DNA from: Cryptomeria japonica
Taxonomy: Eukaryota; Streptophyta; Pinopsida; Cupressales; Cupressaceae
Assembly: GCF_030272615.1 (NCBI RefSeq)
Contig: NC_081406.1
Location: 189,871,391 to 189,935,390, forward strand
Reading direction: 5' to 3'
Length of the DNA: 64,000 nt
In this document: in pieces, positions 23,282-35,082 of the stretch
Layout: every line of letters starts with the position of its first letter
Position numbering within the stretch: the stretch's first letter is position 1
Made by a program: the position numbers and the translations under genes
The notes under the pieces: model-generated
What the model was told of the DNA's origin: nothing
What the model saw: only the letters and a program-made list of their open reading frames with translations
Databases searched by the model: none

Positions 23282-24441
23282 ATTAGGTGACTTGGCAGTT
23301 TGCAATAATGAAGGAGAAATCACCAAATCACCTATTTTTTCTTGGGGGAGATGATGTCTTTACATTCAAAAGAGGGGGTAAATCCACTAGATTCAGTCAC
23401 TAATCATATTAGGATTGAATACTAAGTAGATTGATCGAAATGGAATATGTTTGACCCTCTTTTGTTAAGTTGACAAGTTGAATTAAGACTAAGTGTTGGA
23501 AATGAAGACAAATATGAGAAAATAGTGAGCTACAGATTTGGGATTTTGTCATGCACTTGGATCTGAGGAGTTTGAGATGATTTGAAGTTGCTATGTGAAA
23601 TCCGCCAAAAAGTAGTAGGGACCATGTGCCCGGACCAAGATGCCCACCCTCTTGGTCCTTCGAACTTTCCGCACATTGAAAAGGGTTTTTTTGTCTCTGC
23701 AAATAAAGCTTAATTCCAGAGCTACAACTATGCACTTGCTTCCTACACACAGAAGGAAAGGGAAATGTGTTGGGAATAGAGGTTTGCCTTTAGGTCAAAC
23801 CCCATTTTTGGAATTAACCAAGTGGTTGAAATAATGTAATTGAAATGACTGAAAGTAGAAATCCTCCTCTTTGAAGGAATGTTGAATTGATTGAAAATGA
23901 AATGCTTATACCTCCTTGTGAAGTTTTGCTTGCCTCCACATGGAATTATGGCTTCATGAATTAGAATGATGATCTCCTCCTCAATGCTTGAAATCTTGAC
24001 TCTATTGCTACTCCAAAGCTTGAAGGAAGACTGAAAATGCTCAATTTCTATTGAATGCTTGAATTCTTGGATGCTTGATAATGATTGTGGATGATCGTGG
24101 ATGTTCAAATGAGAGGGGAAATCCCTCTTATATACTTGCCTGGGGGAAATTGAATTATTTTTTTGACTTGATCTGACATGGAGGGGTTTTCCCGCTTCAA
24201 ACTTGAGATGGGGGAGGGGCCCAAAAATAGGTCCCCATTAAGGGGGACCAGGGCACCACGTCCTGGTCCTGCCCTAATTTGGGGCAGGGTCAAGGTGGCA
24301 GTCGGGTGCATCATTGAGCAGAATGATTTTTTTGACAAGTGTGAGCATAATCAGGTCTTTGATCAGGTTGAGGGGCGCAAACACTAAGGCGAAGACCCAA
24401 ATGCGGTCAAAAATTGCAAGGGGTGCAATTTTAGGATGCTA
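23282..24441 (+). mobile_element. LTR-like insertion in T2 RT
   Basis: About 1.16 kb with no pol coding sequence lies between the VDD region and the expected continuation (SQDHIKILCQVFERIHKYKM). It ends GGATGCTACA, a typical LTR end. It contains a PPT-like 'cttgggggagatga' at 23341-23354 followed by TGTC, so it may be the last bases of an internal region plus one LTR (23355-24441). It shares 'gacca-g-tgccc' phrases with the T2 LTRs but is not the same family. Exact ends and target duplication are uncertain. Confidence 0.6.
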
Positions 24442-25199
24442 CAAGTCCATATCTAGTCAAGACCATATTAAGATCCTTTGTCAAGTCTTTGAAAGAATTC
24501 ATAAATACAAGATGCACTTGAACCCCCCAAAATGCATTTTTGGTGTGGATAGTGGAAAACTATTAAGGTTCATAGTCTCGTATCATGGTATTGAGGTGGA
24601 TATAAAGAAAATAGATGCCTTAGTTAACATGCCACCTCCTCGAAATGTCTCTCAATTGAGAAGTTTACAAGGAAAAATTTAAGCCATTTGTAGGTTTGTT
24701 TCACAACTTGTAGATCAAACTTTCCCCTTTATTCAATTGCTTAAGAAAAACATCACTTTCAAATGGAATGAGGATTGTCAACAAGCCTTTGAGAGTTTGA
24801 AAACTTATTTGGTTAATCCTCCTGTCTTGCAACCTTCTATTCCCACTCAACCCTTTCTTCCATACACAACAACTTCTTCTCTTGCTCTTGCAACTTTATT
24901 GGCACAACATAATAGTGATGGTTAAGAATGCACGATCTATTGTATAATTTGCACTTTGCTTGATTATGAGGTCTGATATATTGCAATAGAAAGTCTCTTG
25001 GTCTTTTTTTTGTAACCCAAAAGTTAAGACACTATCTTTTGAATGTCGAGATTCATATTATAATCAAGTTTGATCCTTTAAAACATCTCTTTTCTAAAAT
25101 TGATCTCTTAAGACGTCTAGTGAAATGGGTTATGATGTTGATTGAATTTGATCTTAAATTTGTCCCTCAAAAGGAAATTAAAGGACAAGAATTGACTGA
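24442..25199 (+). pseudogene. pol: T2 RT end and gypsy RNase H
   Basis: Continues RT with LNPPKCIFGVDSGKLLRFIV (about 24521-24580) and PPPRNVSQLRSLQGKI. After a stop at about 24680 comes FKWNEDCQQAFESLKTYLVN, the start of the RNase H region, then a weak degenerate catalytic part. Further stops occur at about 24923 and 24950. The piece ends near KEIKGQELTDHL, the linker to the second RNase H. Confidence 0.75.
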
Positions 25200-25789
25200 C
25201 CATTTAGTTGATGTGCCTTCTCCCCTCACATTACCTAATCAAGAATATTTCCCTGATGAATTCATTCTTCCTATTGACGTCAATAAGACTTGGGAATTAT
25301 ATTTGGATGGATCTAAGTGTCGAATAGGGTCGGGTGTTGGTGTTATTTTGATATCTCCTTTAGAAAAACCTATCCCTTTATCCTATCATTTGAATTTCCT
25401 TTGTACTCACAACATCACTGAGTATGAAGCCCTTATTGCTGGTCTTAGGGTGACTTTATCTCTGAATATTCAACACTTACATATTTATGGTGACTCACAA
25501 TTGATTGTAAGACAAGTTACGGGAACTTATCATGCTAAACAAGATAAATTATCACAATAATGTGACTTGGCCTTATCATTTTTAGAAAAGTTTACCTCTT
25601 ACACCATGGAGCTTGTTCCTCAAAAGGATAATCAACATGCAACTTCTATGGAATGTGTTGCTTCTCTTGTATCTCTTGAAAATCCTTCGGTAGACCTAAA
25701 ATTCACTATTCACAATCTTTCATCCCCAACTATTACTAGTAATCCTAGTGACATGGCTTATTGTTGTGTTATAGATTTTGATGAATGGT
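25200..25789 (+). pseudogene. pol: T2 second (plant-type) RNase H
   Basis: A separate RNase H domain, the hallmark of Tat-lineage gypsy elements. It has WELYLDGSKCRIGSGVGVIL (about 25290), then HNITEYEALIAGLRVTLSLN (about 25409) and IYGDSQLIVRQVTG (about 25485). These supply the D, E, D catalytic set. The last expected aspartate (usually ADALA) reads HATSM, so that residue seems lost. A stop at about 25558 also breaks it. Confidence 0.8.
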
Positions 25790-27044
25790 AGTCACATGTC
25801 TCATGATATTTGACCGATGGTACATTCCGAGATTCTACAAGTAAAAATGCTAGAGCTAAGATTCGTAAGTTAGGTGCGAGATACATTATCCTCTCTAATG
25901 TTCTTTATAGAAGAGGTTATAATGGTATTCTCCTTCATTTTCTTAACAAAATCAAGATCCCGATTGCTCTCGAGGAGGCACATTAGGTGCTTGTGGGGGG
26001 CATTTTGGGGGAAAATATTTAGTTCAAAGGTTGCTCCTAATGGGATATTATTGGCAAACCATGGAAAATGATTCCTTTGTGTTTGTTAAAAAGTGTTTTT
26101 AGTGTCAGCAACATAACAATCTGATCCATTCTACTGCACAATAACTTAGGTCGCAAGTGGCCTCTTGGCCCTTTTCCAAATGGAGTTTGGATCTCATTGG
26201 TAAAATTTCCCCTCCTTAATCTCAAGGACATACTTTCATCATTACCGCTACGGACTATTTTACAAAGTGGGTAGAAGCAATTCCTCTTCGATCCATTACC
26301 ACTGAAGTAATATGTCAAATCCTCTTAGAAAACATTATTTCTTGATTTGGTATACCTTCCAATTTAATTTTTGACAATGGTACCTCATTCAAGAACAAAT
26401 ATGTGAAGAAATTTCTCGAGAAATATCATATTCAACATCATTTTTCTATAGCTTATTATCCTCAATCTAATGATCAAGCCAAAGCTTCTAATATGATTAT
26501 TGAATAAATTCTTCATAAGACTATAAATAAGCATGGTAAGGACTGGCATACTCAGTTGGCCTATGCTCTTTGGGCCTATCAGACAAGTGTTCACATATCC
26601 ACAGGTACTACTCCTTACAAGCTTGTTTATGGTGTTGATGCCATTATGCCTTTAGAGTTAGAGATTCCCTTGTTGAAAATTTCTCTTAAAGGGGTAGTTA
26701 ATGATGACTCTTATCGAGAACAACGCCTTCAACAACTTGAGATGCTTGATGAATAGCGCATAATTGCTCTTGAGCATATTCAAGCATATCATAAGTCCTT
26801 GCAACAAAGTTATAATGACAATGTTATTCAACGTTACTTCTCTGTGGGTGATTTAATGTTTTATGAGAATCAACACAACATGAATGATTTACCTGAAGAA
26901 AAAGGGCAGTTTAGCCTGAATTGGCTTGGACCATACATTGTCACTAAAGTCTATGGATCAGGTGCTTATAAAATAGCGGATATGAAAGGTATGCCTCTTA
27001 AGGAACCTATAAATGCTATGCACCTTCGTAGATACTATACCTAG
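25790..27044 (+). pseudogene. pol: T2 integrase, broken
   Basis: Zinc-binding remains (FVKKCF and CQQHNN near 26080-26115), then core motifs: WSLDLIGKIS (about 26185), ITATDYFTKWVEAIPL (about 26240) and FDNGTSFKN (about 26372). The region AYYPQSNDQAKASNMIIE (about 26450) includes a change from the usual NGQ-AE pattern. The C-terminal part ALWAYQTSVHISTGTTPYKL (from about 26565) leads to GQFSLNWLGPYIVTKVYGSG and ends NAMHLRRYYT with a stop at 27044. At least six in-frame stops are present. Confidence 0.85.
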
Positions 27045-27552
27045 ATATATTCTCTCTTATTTTCTATCTCTCTCTTCAATCTTAATTGTATGATGTGTTA
27101 GCATGTCTTCATTAAAGAATGTAGTATTAAATTATTATTATTTAATCTATATTGCTTCATTCTTGACAAACATATTTTAAGTTTTGATTGTCTTGAATTC
27201 ATTATGTATTTTTTAGAAATTTACATATGGTTATGCTATCTTATCATGCAATTTTCTTTATGTGTTTGAGTTAAGATGCATCATGTTGTGTTTAATTAAG
27301 TCCTTAATTATATCACACTAGTTATGTACTTTAACTTAAAACACATTTATACATCATCACTTGTTATATTTAATTAAACACTCAGTTGTTTACTTAAATC
27401 ACACATGTATCAATTTAATCATGGACTATTGAGCAATCAATCACATAGGAATTAAATTAGACATACACGTGCATTTCCAAATTTGTTACTTTTGATCAGA
27501 GCAATACACACATTGTTTTGTAATTAAAAGAATATGTTTGAGACAAAGATCA
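27045..27552. other. T2 spacer after pol
   Basis: AT-rich sequence with no gene seen. It separates the end of pol from the 3' end of the antisense gene. Confidence 0.55.
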
Positions 27553-28130
27553 TTATATATAGATATCATCAAAAGTTTTAGGTACATCATATATAAATCT
27601 GACCACTAAATACAAAATGTGGCCTCTATACATCATCACCATGTATGGATGGTGTCTACTCAATCCCTCTATGCCCTGTCGTGGTGGTTGGGCCATGGGT
27701 GTGTAGTGGTGGGTAGAGGATCGTGAGTGACTCCTAGATGAGCTCCTCTGATCTTGGTCCATAACTATGCCTCGGTACATGGATGACTCCATCCGGGCCT
27801 CTGATAGCTCACATCATAGCTGCTCCCTCTCCTCTCATCCAATCTCTATCTCTATTCATACTGAATCAAATAGATCCTCATTTCATCTTGCATTCCTCTA
27901 GGGTCTATGTATGATCTGCGAAGACCGAGGAATACATGATGTAGTGACGATGTCAAAAAATGTGTGCTAGATAAGAGAGCGTCATCCCTGGACCCCGACT
28001 GTAGAAGAGAGAATAAGATTAGTAATATAAACATCATCTTAAAAATTTTAATTTAAAATAGGAATGAATCCTTACCTGGGGCACCCTCCTGCCAGTTGGT
28101 GCAGGAGCACCTAATGAAGCTCATGGAGCA
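27553..28130 (-). pseudogene. Antisense PMD gene, 3' exons
   Basis: On the minus strand, GAPAPTGRRVPQ (about 28076-28110) is interrupted by a 77-base intron (27999-28075). The donor is CAG|GTAAG and the acceptor TTCTACAG. Reading then continues in frame as SGSRDDALLSSTHFL and RRSYIDPRGMQDEMRIYLIQ, to a stop at about 27852. Beyond it are Arg/Ser-rich frames to 27553. I read this as the end of the antisense gene whose PMD lies at 56642-57962, by position, strand and style; no motif proves the link. A stop lies at about 28118. Confidence 0.5.
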
Positions 28131-28271
28131 CTTCGTCAAATTTGGTTTGAAATGGCCTATGTTGGTCTCAATTGAATAATGAACTTTTTGTATGTCCAAA
28201 GGGTGTGTTTAGTGTGTTTAAGTGTCCTTTGTGTCTTAGTTTTGTTGTTTGTTGAGTTTTTGGTCTATTTT

Positions 28272-31200
28272 TGACATTTTATGCTTTGTAAGCCTGGAAT
28301 GGGCAAAATGTGGAAAAATGGTCAAAACGCCTTATAAAGCCTTGTTAGGCATTGAAATATGTTTGTGTGGTTATAGTAAACCATTTAACATGGTGGAGTT
28401 AAGTCTATTTGGCTCACAAGTAAAAAAAGCTCATTGTACCAAAAATTGTCAAAGTTGTCAAGCAACATTTTGACAATATTTGGAAAATTTGTAAAAATAA
28501 GGCAAAAAGTGGTTATTGGTCCATACCTGGGCATGATTTGGGTGGTGAGTGACTATTTAAATACTCACACAACTTTGTATCAGGTTGGCATTCAAAGAAA
28601 AGAAGATTTCAATATAAAAACTCAAGATTATGTCATTTTTCTCACACTTTTTGCTCCAAATGGTATAGCAGTCCGTACTTCCTGAGAATTTGGCCATACT
28701 ATTTTCATTTGGGAAGTTGTGCCATGTTGTGTTGAAGCTTTTTCACCTAGGTTTGTGTGCTGGTGTGAAGTTTTAGCATTGTAGCAAAATTATTTTGTTT
28801 TACCCTGTTCTTGGTTGAGTAAGGGTTTGGCTTCAATAATAGAAGCAACTTGATTTTCTTTGGCTCTTTCTCCATGAACTTTGAGAGTCAATTTTTTGTA
28901 CATATCCTTCTTGTACATGCAAGTTTTTGTTTATTGGCAATGGCAAAGAAAGTGGTTTTTGTTGCTAACTAAGCGAGCTCCTATAGCCCGACTAGTGAAC
29001 TTTCATGGTGAAAACAAAGTTGCTCTACAAACCCTCACCAAGTGAACCTTATTTTGGTTTCCCAAGGTGGAATTAAGTTTTATCAGAGCTTTTAAGCCAT
29101 ATGGAAGAGTTTTCTAATGAATAATTAGTTTAGAAATGCATTTTGCGTAGCCAAAGTAGTGAAGTACAATGGTTTTTAAGCACTTTTCCTCTTGAAATTT
29201 GGTTGCACATCAAGTGGTTGTCTTTATTCTTGTAGGGAAGGAATTTGGAAGGCTTCATAATGATGGTACGGACCTTCTCAAGAGATTTGGTGGTTTGAAG
29301 AAGTGTTTGGAGCGGGTTGGGGTGTTAGAAGACTTGAAACCCTTGAAAACCCTTGTTTTTAGGCACATATATAGGACAACCATTGTACGGCCCTGTCAGA
29401 CCTCCTCATAGAATTTTTTTGAAAGATATCCATAAAGGGTATCTATAAATGAAAAGGTTTCATGAGGTGTTTTGGCAGTTTGTGAAATTATAAGCATTTT
29501 TGACATTTTATGCTTTGTAATCCTGGAATGGGCAAAATATGGAAAAATGGTCAAAACGCCTTATAAAGCCTTGTTAGGAATTTAAATATGTTTGTGTGGT
29601 TATATTAAACCATTTCACATGGTGGAGTTAAGTCTATTTGGCTCACAAGTCAAAAATGCTCATTGTACCAAAAATTGTCAAGCAACATTTTGACAATATT
29701 TGGAAAATTTGTAAAAATAAGGAAAAAGGTGGTTATTGGTCCGTACTTGGGCATGATTTGGGTGGTGAGTGACTATTTAAATCCTCACAAAACTTTGTAT
29801 CAAGTTGGCATTCAAATAAAAGAAGATTTCAATACAAAAACTCAAGAGTTTGTCATTTTTCTCACAATTTTTGCTCCAAATGGTATAGCAGTCCGTACTT
29901 CCTGAGCATTTGGCCGTACTATTTTCATTTGGGAAGTTGTGCCATGTGGTGTTGAAGCTTTTTCACCTGGGTTTGTGTGCTGGTGTGAAGTTTTAGCATT
30001 GTAGCAAAATTATTTTGTTTTACCCTATTCTCGGTTGAGTAAGGGTTTGGCTTCAATAATAGAAGCAACTTGGTTTTATTTGGCTCTTTCTCCATGGCCT
30101 CTAAGAGTTAAGTTTCTGTACATAGCCTTCTTGTACATACAAGTTTTTGTCTATTTTCAATGGCAAATAAAGTGGTTTTTGTTGCTAACTAGGCGAGCTC
30201 CTATAGCCCGACTAGTGAACTTTCATGGTGAAAACAAAGTTGCTCTACAAACCCTCACCAAGTGAACCTTATTTTGGTTTCCCAAGGTGGAATGAATTTT
30301 TATCAGAGCTTGTAATCCATATGGAAGAGTGTTCTAATGAATAATTAGTTGAGAAATGCATTTTGAGCAGCCAAAGTAGTGAAACAATGGGTTTTTAGCA
30401 CTTTTCCTCTTGAAACTTGGTTGCACATCAAGTGTTTGTCTTTAAGCTTGTAAGGCAGGAAGTTGGAAGGCTTCATAATGATGGTACATACCTTCTCAAG
30501 ATTTTTGGTGGTCTGAAGAAGTGTTTGGAGTGGTGTTGGGGTATTAGAAGACTTGAAACCCTTGAAAACCATTGTTTTTAGGCACATATATAGGACAGTC
30601 ATTGTACGGCCCTGTCAAACCTCCTCATAGAATAAATTTGAAAGATCTCCATAAAGGGTATCCATAAATGCAAAGGTTTCATGAGGTGTTTTGGCAGTTT
30701 GTGAAGTTATAAGCATTTTTGACCTTTTATGCTTTGTAATCCTAGAATGGGCAAAATGTGAAAAAATGGTCAAAACGCCTTATAAAGCCTTGTTAGGCAT
30801 TGAAATATTTTTGTGTGGTTATAGTAAACCATTTCACATGGTGGAGTTAAGTCTATTTGGCTCACAAGTCAAAAATGCTCATTGTACCAAAAATTGTCAA
30901 AGTTGTCAAGCAACATTTTGACAATATTTGGAAAATTTGTAAAAATAAGGAGAAAGGTGGTTATTGGTCTGTACCTAGGCATGATTTGGGTGGTGAGTGA
31001 CTATTTAAAGCCTCACAAAACTTTGTATCAGGTTGGCATTCAAAGAAAAGAGGATTTCAATACAAAAACTCAAGATTTTGTCATTTTTCTCACACTTTTT
31101 GCTCCAAATGGTATAGTAGTCTATACTTCCTGAGCATTTGGTCATAATATTTTCATTTTGGAAGTTGTGCCATTTTGTTTTGAATATTTTTCACTTGGGT

Positions 31201-31949
31201 TTGTGTGCTAGTGTGAATTTTTAGCATTGTAGCAAAATTATTTTGTTTTACCCTGTTCTTGGTTGAGTAAGGGTTTGGCTTCAATAATAGAAGCAACTTG
31301 ATTTTCTTTGGCTCTTTCTCCATGGCCTTTGAGAGTCAAGTTTTTGTACATATCCTTTTTGTACATACACATTTTTGTTAATTGGCAATGGCAAAGAAAG
31401 TGGTTTTTGTTGCTAACTAGGTGAGCTCCTATAGCCCGGCTAGTGAACTTTCATGGTGAAAACAAAGTTGCTCTACAAACCCTCACCAAGTGAACCTTAT
31501 TTTGGTTTCCAAAGGTGGAATGAAGTTTTATCAGAGCTTGTAAGACATATGGAAGAGTTTTCTAATGAATAATTAGTTGAGAAATGTATTTTGAGCAGCC
31601 AAAGTAGTGAAATACAATGGTTTTTGAGCACTTTTCCTCTTGAAACTTGGTTGCACATCAAGTGTTTGTCTTTATTCTTATAGGGAAGGAATTTGGAAGG
31701 CTTCATAATGATGGTACAAACCTTATCAAGAGATTTGGTGGTCTGAAGAAGTGTTTGGAGTGGTGTTGGGGTGTTAGAAGACTTTAAACCCTTGAAAACC
31801 CTTGGTTTTAGGCACATATATAGGACAGTCATTGTACGGCCCTGTCAAACCTCCTCATAGAAAAAATTTGAAAGATATCCATAAAGGGTATCCATAAATT
31901 CAAAGGTTTCATGAGGTGTTTTGGCAGTTTAAGAAGTTATAAGCATTTT
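28272..31949 (+). repeat. 1.22-kb tandem repeat, three copies
   Basis: Units begin at about 28272, 29501 and 30720 with TGAC(A/C)TTTTATGCTTTGTAA and have lengths of about 1,229, 1,219 and 1,230. By eye they are around 93-95 percent alike with small indels. Each has the same landmarks in order: 'caaaacgccttataaagcc', 'gactatttaaa', 'gagctcctatagcccg', 'ggcacatatatagga'. Short open frames recur in each copy but have no features. The block lies between pol and the middle of the antisense gene, perhaps inside one of its introns. Confidence 0.9.
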
Positions 31950-32206
31950 AGCAGTTTCAGAGGGCTAATTGTGGCTCTTTTCTTGTAGCCCCGTTTTGAG
32001 CTTTTCCTCAAATCGGGTAAGAAGACAAATTGAAAGACCATCAAACCAAGTTTAATTAAGCCTAAGAGGATGTTAGAAAATGTTTTGAACCTCCTGAAAC
32101 TCCTGGTGAGTGATCTTGGTGTTTGGAGCTAAGAAGCAAAGTTTCACTTTTGTGAGACTTGAGAGCAAGTTTGAGTGACAACAAGAACTAACATGGTAGG
32201 AAGATC

Positions 32207-32679
32207 TCAGGGTTGATATGAAGCATAGATCAGGAAAGAAATCAAATAAAAAATACCTAAACAAGTGACAAAACCTTCAACAATTACCTTTGAGGGAACT
32301 TGCAAGCCAAATTGATTGCAAACACACAATTTGAGCCAATTTTTGAGTATCTCCCGATCACTAGTATGGGTTGGATGTGATAGGGGCTTGTGCCACAAAT
32401 GTCTATGGTCTGGAGCTACTCCTCTCTCCATTCTTGCAGTGTCTCGGTACCTCTAGATGTAGAGCTATCAGAGATGATCAACGCAAGCTTGAGATCAACC
32501 TCTCTAGTATTGTCTCCTCCACATCTCTCGCCGCATTCTCCTCTATATCCTCTATTGTTGGAGGATCTAGGCCTATGGTGTGAGGGTCTATGTGATCAGG
32601 GGAATCCTCCTCCTTTTCCTCCTCCCGCTCCTTGTTCTCCTCCCCATCATCATCCTCGTCCTCCCCATCATCCCCCCCC

Positions 32680-32754
<75 letters not shown>

Positions 32755-32791
32755 CCACCCTCTTGTCCACCCTCCCCCTTGATCTCCACCT
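32207..32791 (-). pseudogene. Antisense PMD gene, acidic middle part
   Basis: Minus-strand reading after the CACTA break starts VEIKGEGGQEGG, passes into about 24 aspartates encoded by a GAT microsatellite, then EDEDDDGEENKEREEEKEED. It continues with DHIDPHTIGLDPPTIEDIEE and DVEETILERLISSLR, to a stop at about 32478. A further frame (to 32207) continues with LKNWLKLCVCNQFGLQVPSK. 'CAAAG|GTAATTG' near 32288 could be a splice donor. The frame joins that of 56642 exactly if the CACTA is removed. Confidence 0.65.
32681..32753 (+). repeat. (ATC)n microsatellite
   Basis: About 24 uninterrupted CAT/ATC units. On the minus strand these read GAT and encode the aspartate run of the antisense gene. 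Long His, Ile, Ser and Met runs in the other frames are by-products. Confidence 0.95.
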
Positions 32792-32820
32792 CACTAATAC
32801 ATTTGGACTCGATTTCCGAC
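32792..32820 (+). repeat. CACTA left terminal inverted repeat
   Basis: Starts CACTAATACATT and ends with ATTTCCGAC; about 22 of 29 positions pair with the right end. Terminal repeats are the transposase recognition ends. Confidence 0.9.
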
Positions 32821-33152
32821 TGAGGTTTCCGACAGAGAAGGTATATTGTGGCCAAATTTGATTTTTTTTTGAAAAAATGCCCGCATTCGTCGTAATTCCG
32901 ACAAAAATTTCCTATTTGGTTTTGACGAAGAAGGCATCAGCAATGAGAATTTTCTTTTTTCCAAAAAAGTGCTTGAGTTCGTCGTAATTCCAATGACAGC
33001 GGCCATTATAAGTTAAAAAAAAAGAAGAGGGGAATTCATTTGTATTGCAAATTTCCCCCGTAGGCGTCCGTGGCGGCTTGAACCCCTAAGAACATCAAAC
33101 CCGCATCGAAGTCATTTGTGGCATTACTTGCAATCCCGTGCAGGAGGTAGAT

Positions 33153-33948
33153 TCAAATTGCCCAATTTTTTAATTTCATGTTGCAAAAAATGTACATGTG
33201 GTGGTTAATTATCCTAGTTTCATCTCGTAAAACCATAGAACTGTGATTGAGGAGTGAGCGTTCAATTTTGTAGCAGCAATCCCTTCCTCCCGTATATGTG
33301 TGTGTTGATTGTTCACATGAGATAACATCTCTTTGCGGCATCGTATCAAACAATTCACGAGCCTTGTCCATGTTTCCACATTTTGCATTCATGTCAAGCA
33401 GGGCATTTGCAAGTACAACACCTAACAAAATTCCTCTATCCGTTATGCTTTGATGGATGTCCATACCCTGTTCCAAAGCTCCCATTTTTGCACACGCAGG
33501 GAGGATGCTAGCAAAGGTTGTGGAATTTGGCTTTATGCCTTCCAATTTCATTTGCTTGAAAGTGTCTAAAGCCTTTTTGACAAAACCATTTTGTGCATAT
33601 CCAGCAATCGTTGTAGTCCACGAGACAACATTTCTTTCAGGTATTCTATCAAATAGTTCACGTGCCTTGTCTATGCTTCCACATTTTGCATACATGTCTA
33701 CCAGGGCAGTTGCAACTACAACATCTGACAAATTTCCTCTATCCTTTATGCTTCGATGAATGTCCATACCCTATTCCAAATCTCCCATTTTGGCACAGGC
33801 AGGGAGGATAGTAGCAAAGGTCGTGGAATTTGTCTTTAAACCTGCCAATTGCATTTGCTTGAAAGTTTCTAAAGCCTTCTCAACAAATCCATTTTGTGCA
33901 TATCTGGCAATCATTGCAATCCAGGAAACCACATTTCTTTGAGGCATA
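33153..33948 (-). pseudogene. PPR gene fragment carried by the CACTA
   Basis: Minus-strand PLS-type PPR repeats of a plant RNA-binding protein. From the right: NVVSWIAMIARYAQNGFVEK and LPACAKMGDLE, then a stop near 33773. Next comes MDIHRSIKDRG, then VATALVDMYAKCGSIDKARE and RNVVSWTTTIAGYAQNGFVK (about 33570-33635). A further repeat begins GMDIHQSITDRG, down to RDVIS at about 33320. About two and a half 3-motif repeats are present. There is no start codon context, transit peptide or C-terminal E/DYW part, so it looks like a captured exon piece. It lies 0.4 kb inside the left CACTA end. Confidence 0.85.
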
Positions 33949-35082
33949 CAAATAAGTGAATTTGATATTGAAAACTATCTACAATGAATTCAATTCTTGT
34001 CCATTAGTCATTTATGTTTGCAATAAGCATCTTTCTTTATTTTTCTTAATCTTTATTCATAGTTATGTGCATATTTCACATTCTATAATTAGGATATCAA
34101 TTGCTATGGTTGAACACTAGCATGATGTTTGTGTTGTGGTATAGATGCGTGGAAACATAATTATGGGATTGTTATATTATAGAGATCATAAATCTAGATA
34201 TCACATATTAGTTCTAGCTCTTCTTGGATTGAGTCTAAAGTTGACAATGGACATACAGTCATAAAGCCATTATTAGCCGATCTATCCATTTCTAGTAAAG
34301 ACAATTGAGAAATTCATTTTGATATTGAGAGTTTCTTATCTATTTACCTATTGATCATTATTAAGCCATAATATTTAGGTCTATTTATCTCTCTTGTAAA
34401 ACCTCTGTAAGTGTCGTAGATTGTCCCTACTACTCACTCTTCAATGAAATAGTGGAGTTCTAAAGATTTGTTGCACAAGATGGTGTTGAACGTATCAACA
34501 AGGCTAGCATGGATGGCATGTTCAAGCTTCCACTTGTACAACTTACAACAAATGATTTGTTGATAGAAGAAATTCTTGAAATAGGGATACAATCGAAAGA
34601 CAAGTAAGTACATACAAACCTCCTCAGTTGAAAGTAAAATCTGTGTATAAAAAGAGTACATTGAATCCCAATCCATAAACACAATAGAGATACCGATGGA
34701 GACTTAATTGGATGTAGCATGTCACACCAAAGTTGTTAGAGTATGCTAAGCTAGTACATAATGTTTCCTAAAGCCACATTAGTATTTTACCCAGATCATT
34801 ATCTAATTGTAATTTACTTTATGATCACTCGTTTTGGACTAATATTGATCCCATGAATTTTTTGCAAGCAATGATATTTTCTATAAACATCTTAGTGACA
34901 TTGCATTGCAGATATTTGGGCCCACCATATGTAAAAGGTGGTACATCATATGTGAACTAACCCTTATCCACTTTTGATTTCTTATCATTGCTAGAATACT
35001 TTTCCTTTGATCCATTTCTTGAAGTGTAATAAATGTAGCTTCAGTTCATTTCTAAATCTAACAGGTTTGTTTTTGCTTTAAA
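33949..35082. other. CACTA interior without recognised gene
   Basis: AT-rich sequence. Upstream exons of the TNP1-like gene may lie here, but I cannot define them. Minus-strand frames of 82-93 codons lack any features. Confidence 0.5.

Noticed and set aside
28249-31133. Short plus-strand frames of 74-83 codons repeated in each 1.22-kb unit
   Set aside because: They recur because the DNA is repeated; there is no start context, domain or conservation beyond that of the DNA.
32390-32861. Long His-, Ile-, Ser- and Met-rich open frames
   Set aside because: They are the other five readings of the (ATC)n microsatellite; only the minus-strand acidic frame joins a longer gene.
33153-33948. PPR fragment as a working gene
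   Set aside because: It has an in-frame stop, no start, no transit peptide and no C-terminal domain.
34434-34720. Two overlapping minus-strand frames of 82-86 codons
   Set aside because: No recognisable features, AT-rich, and overlapping in different frames.
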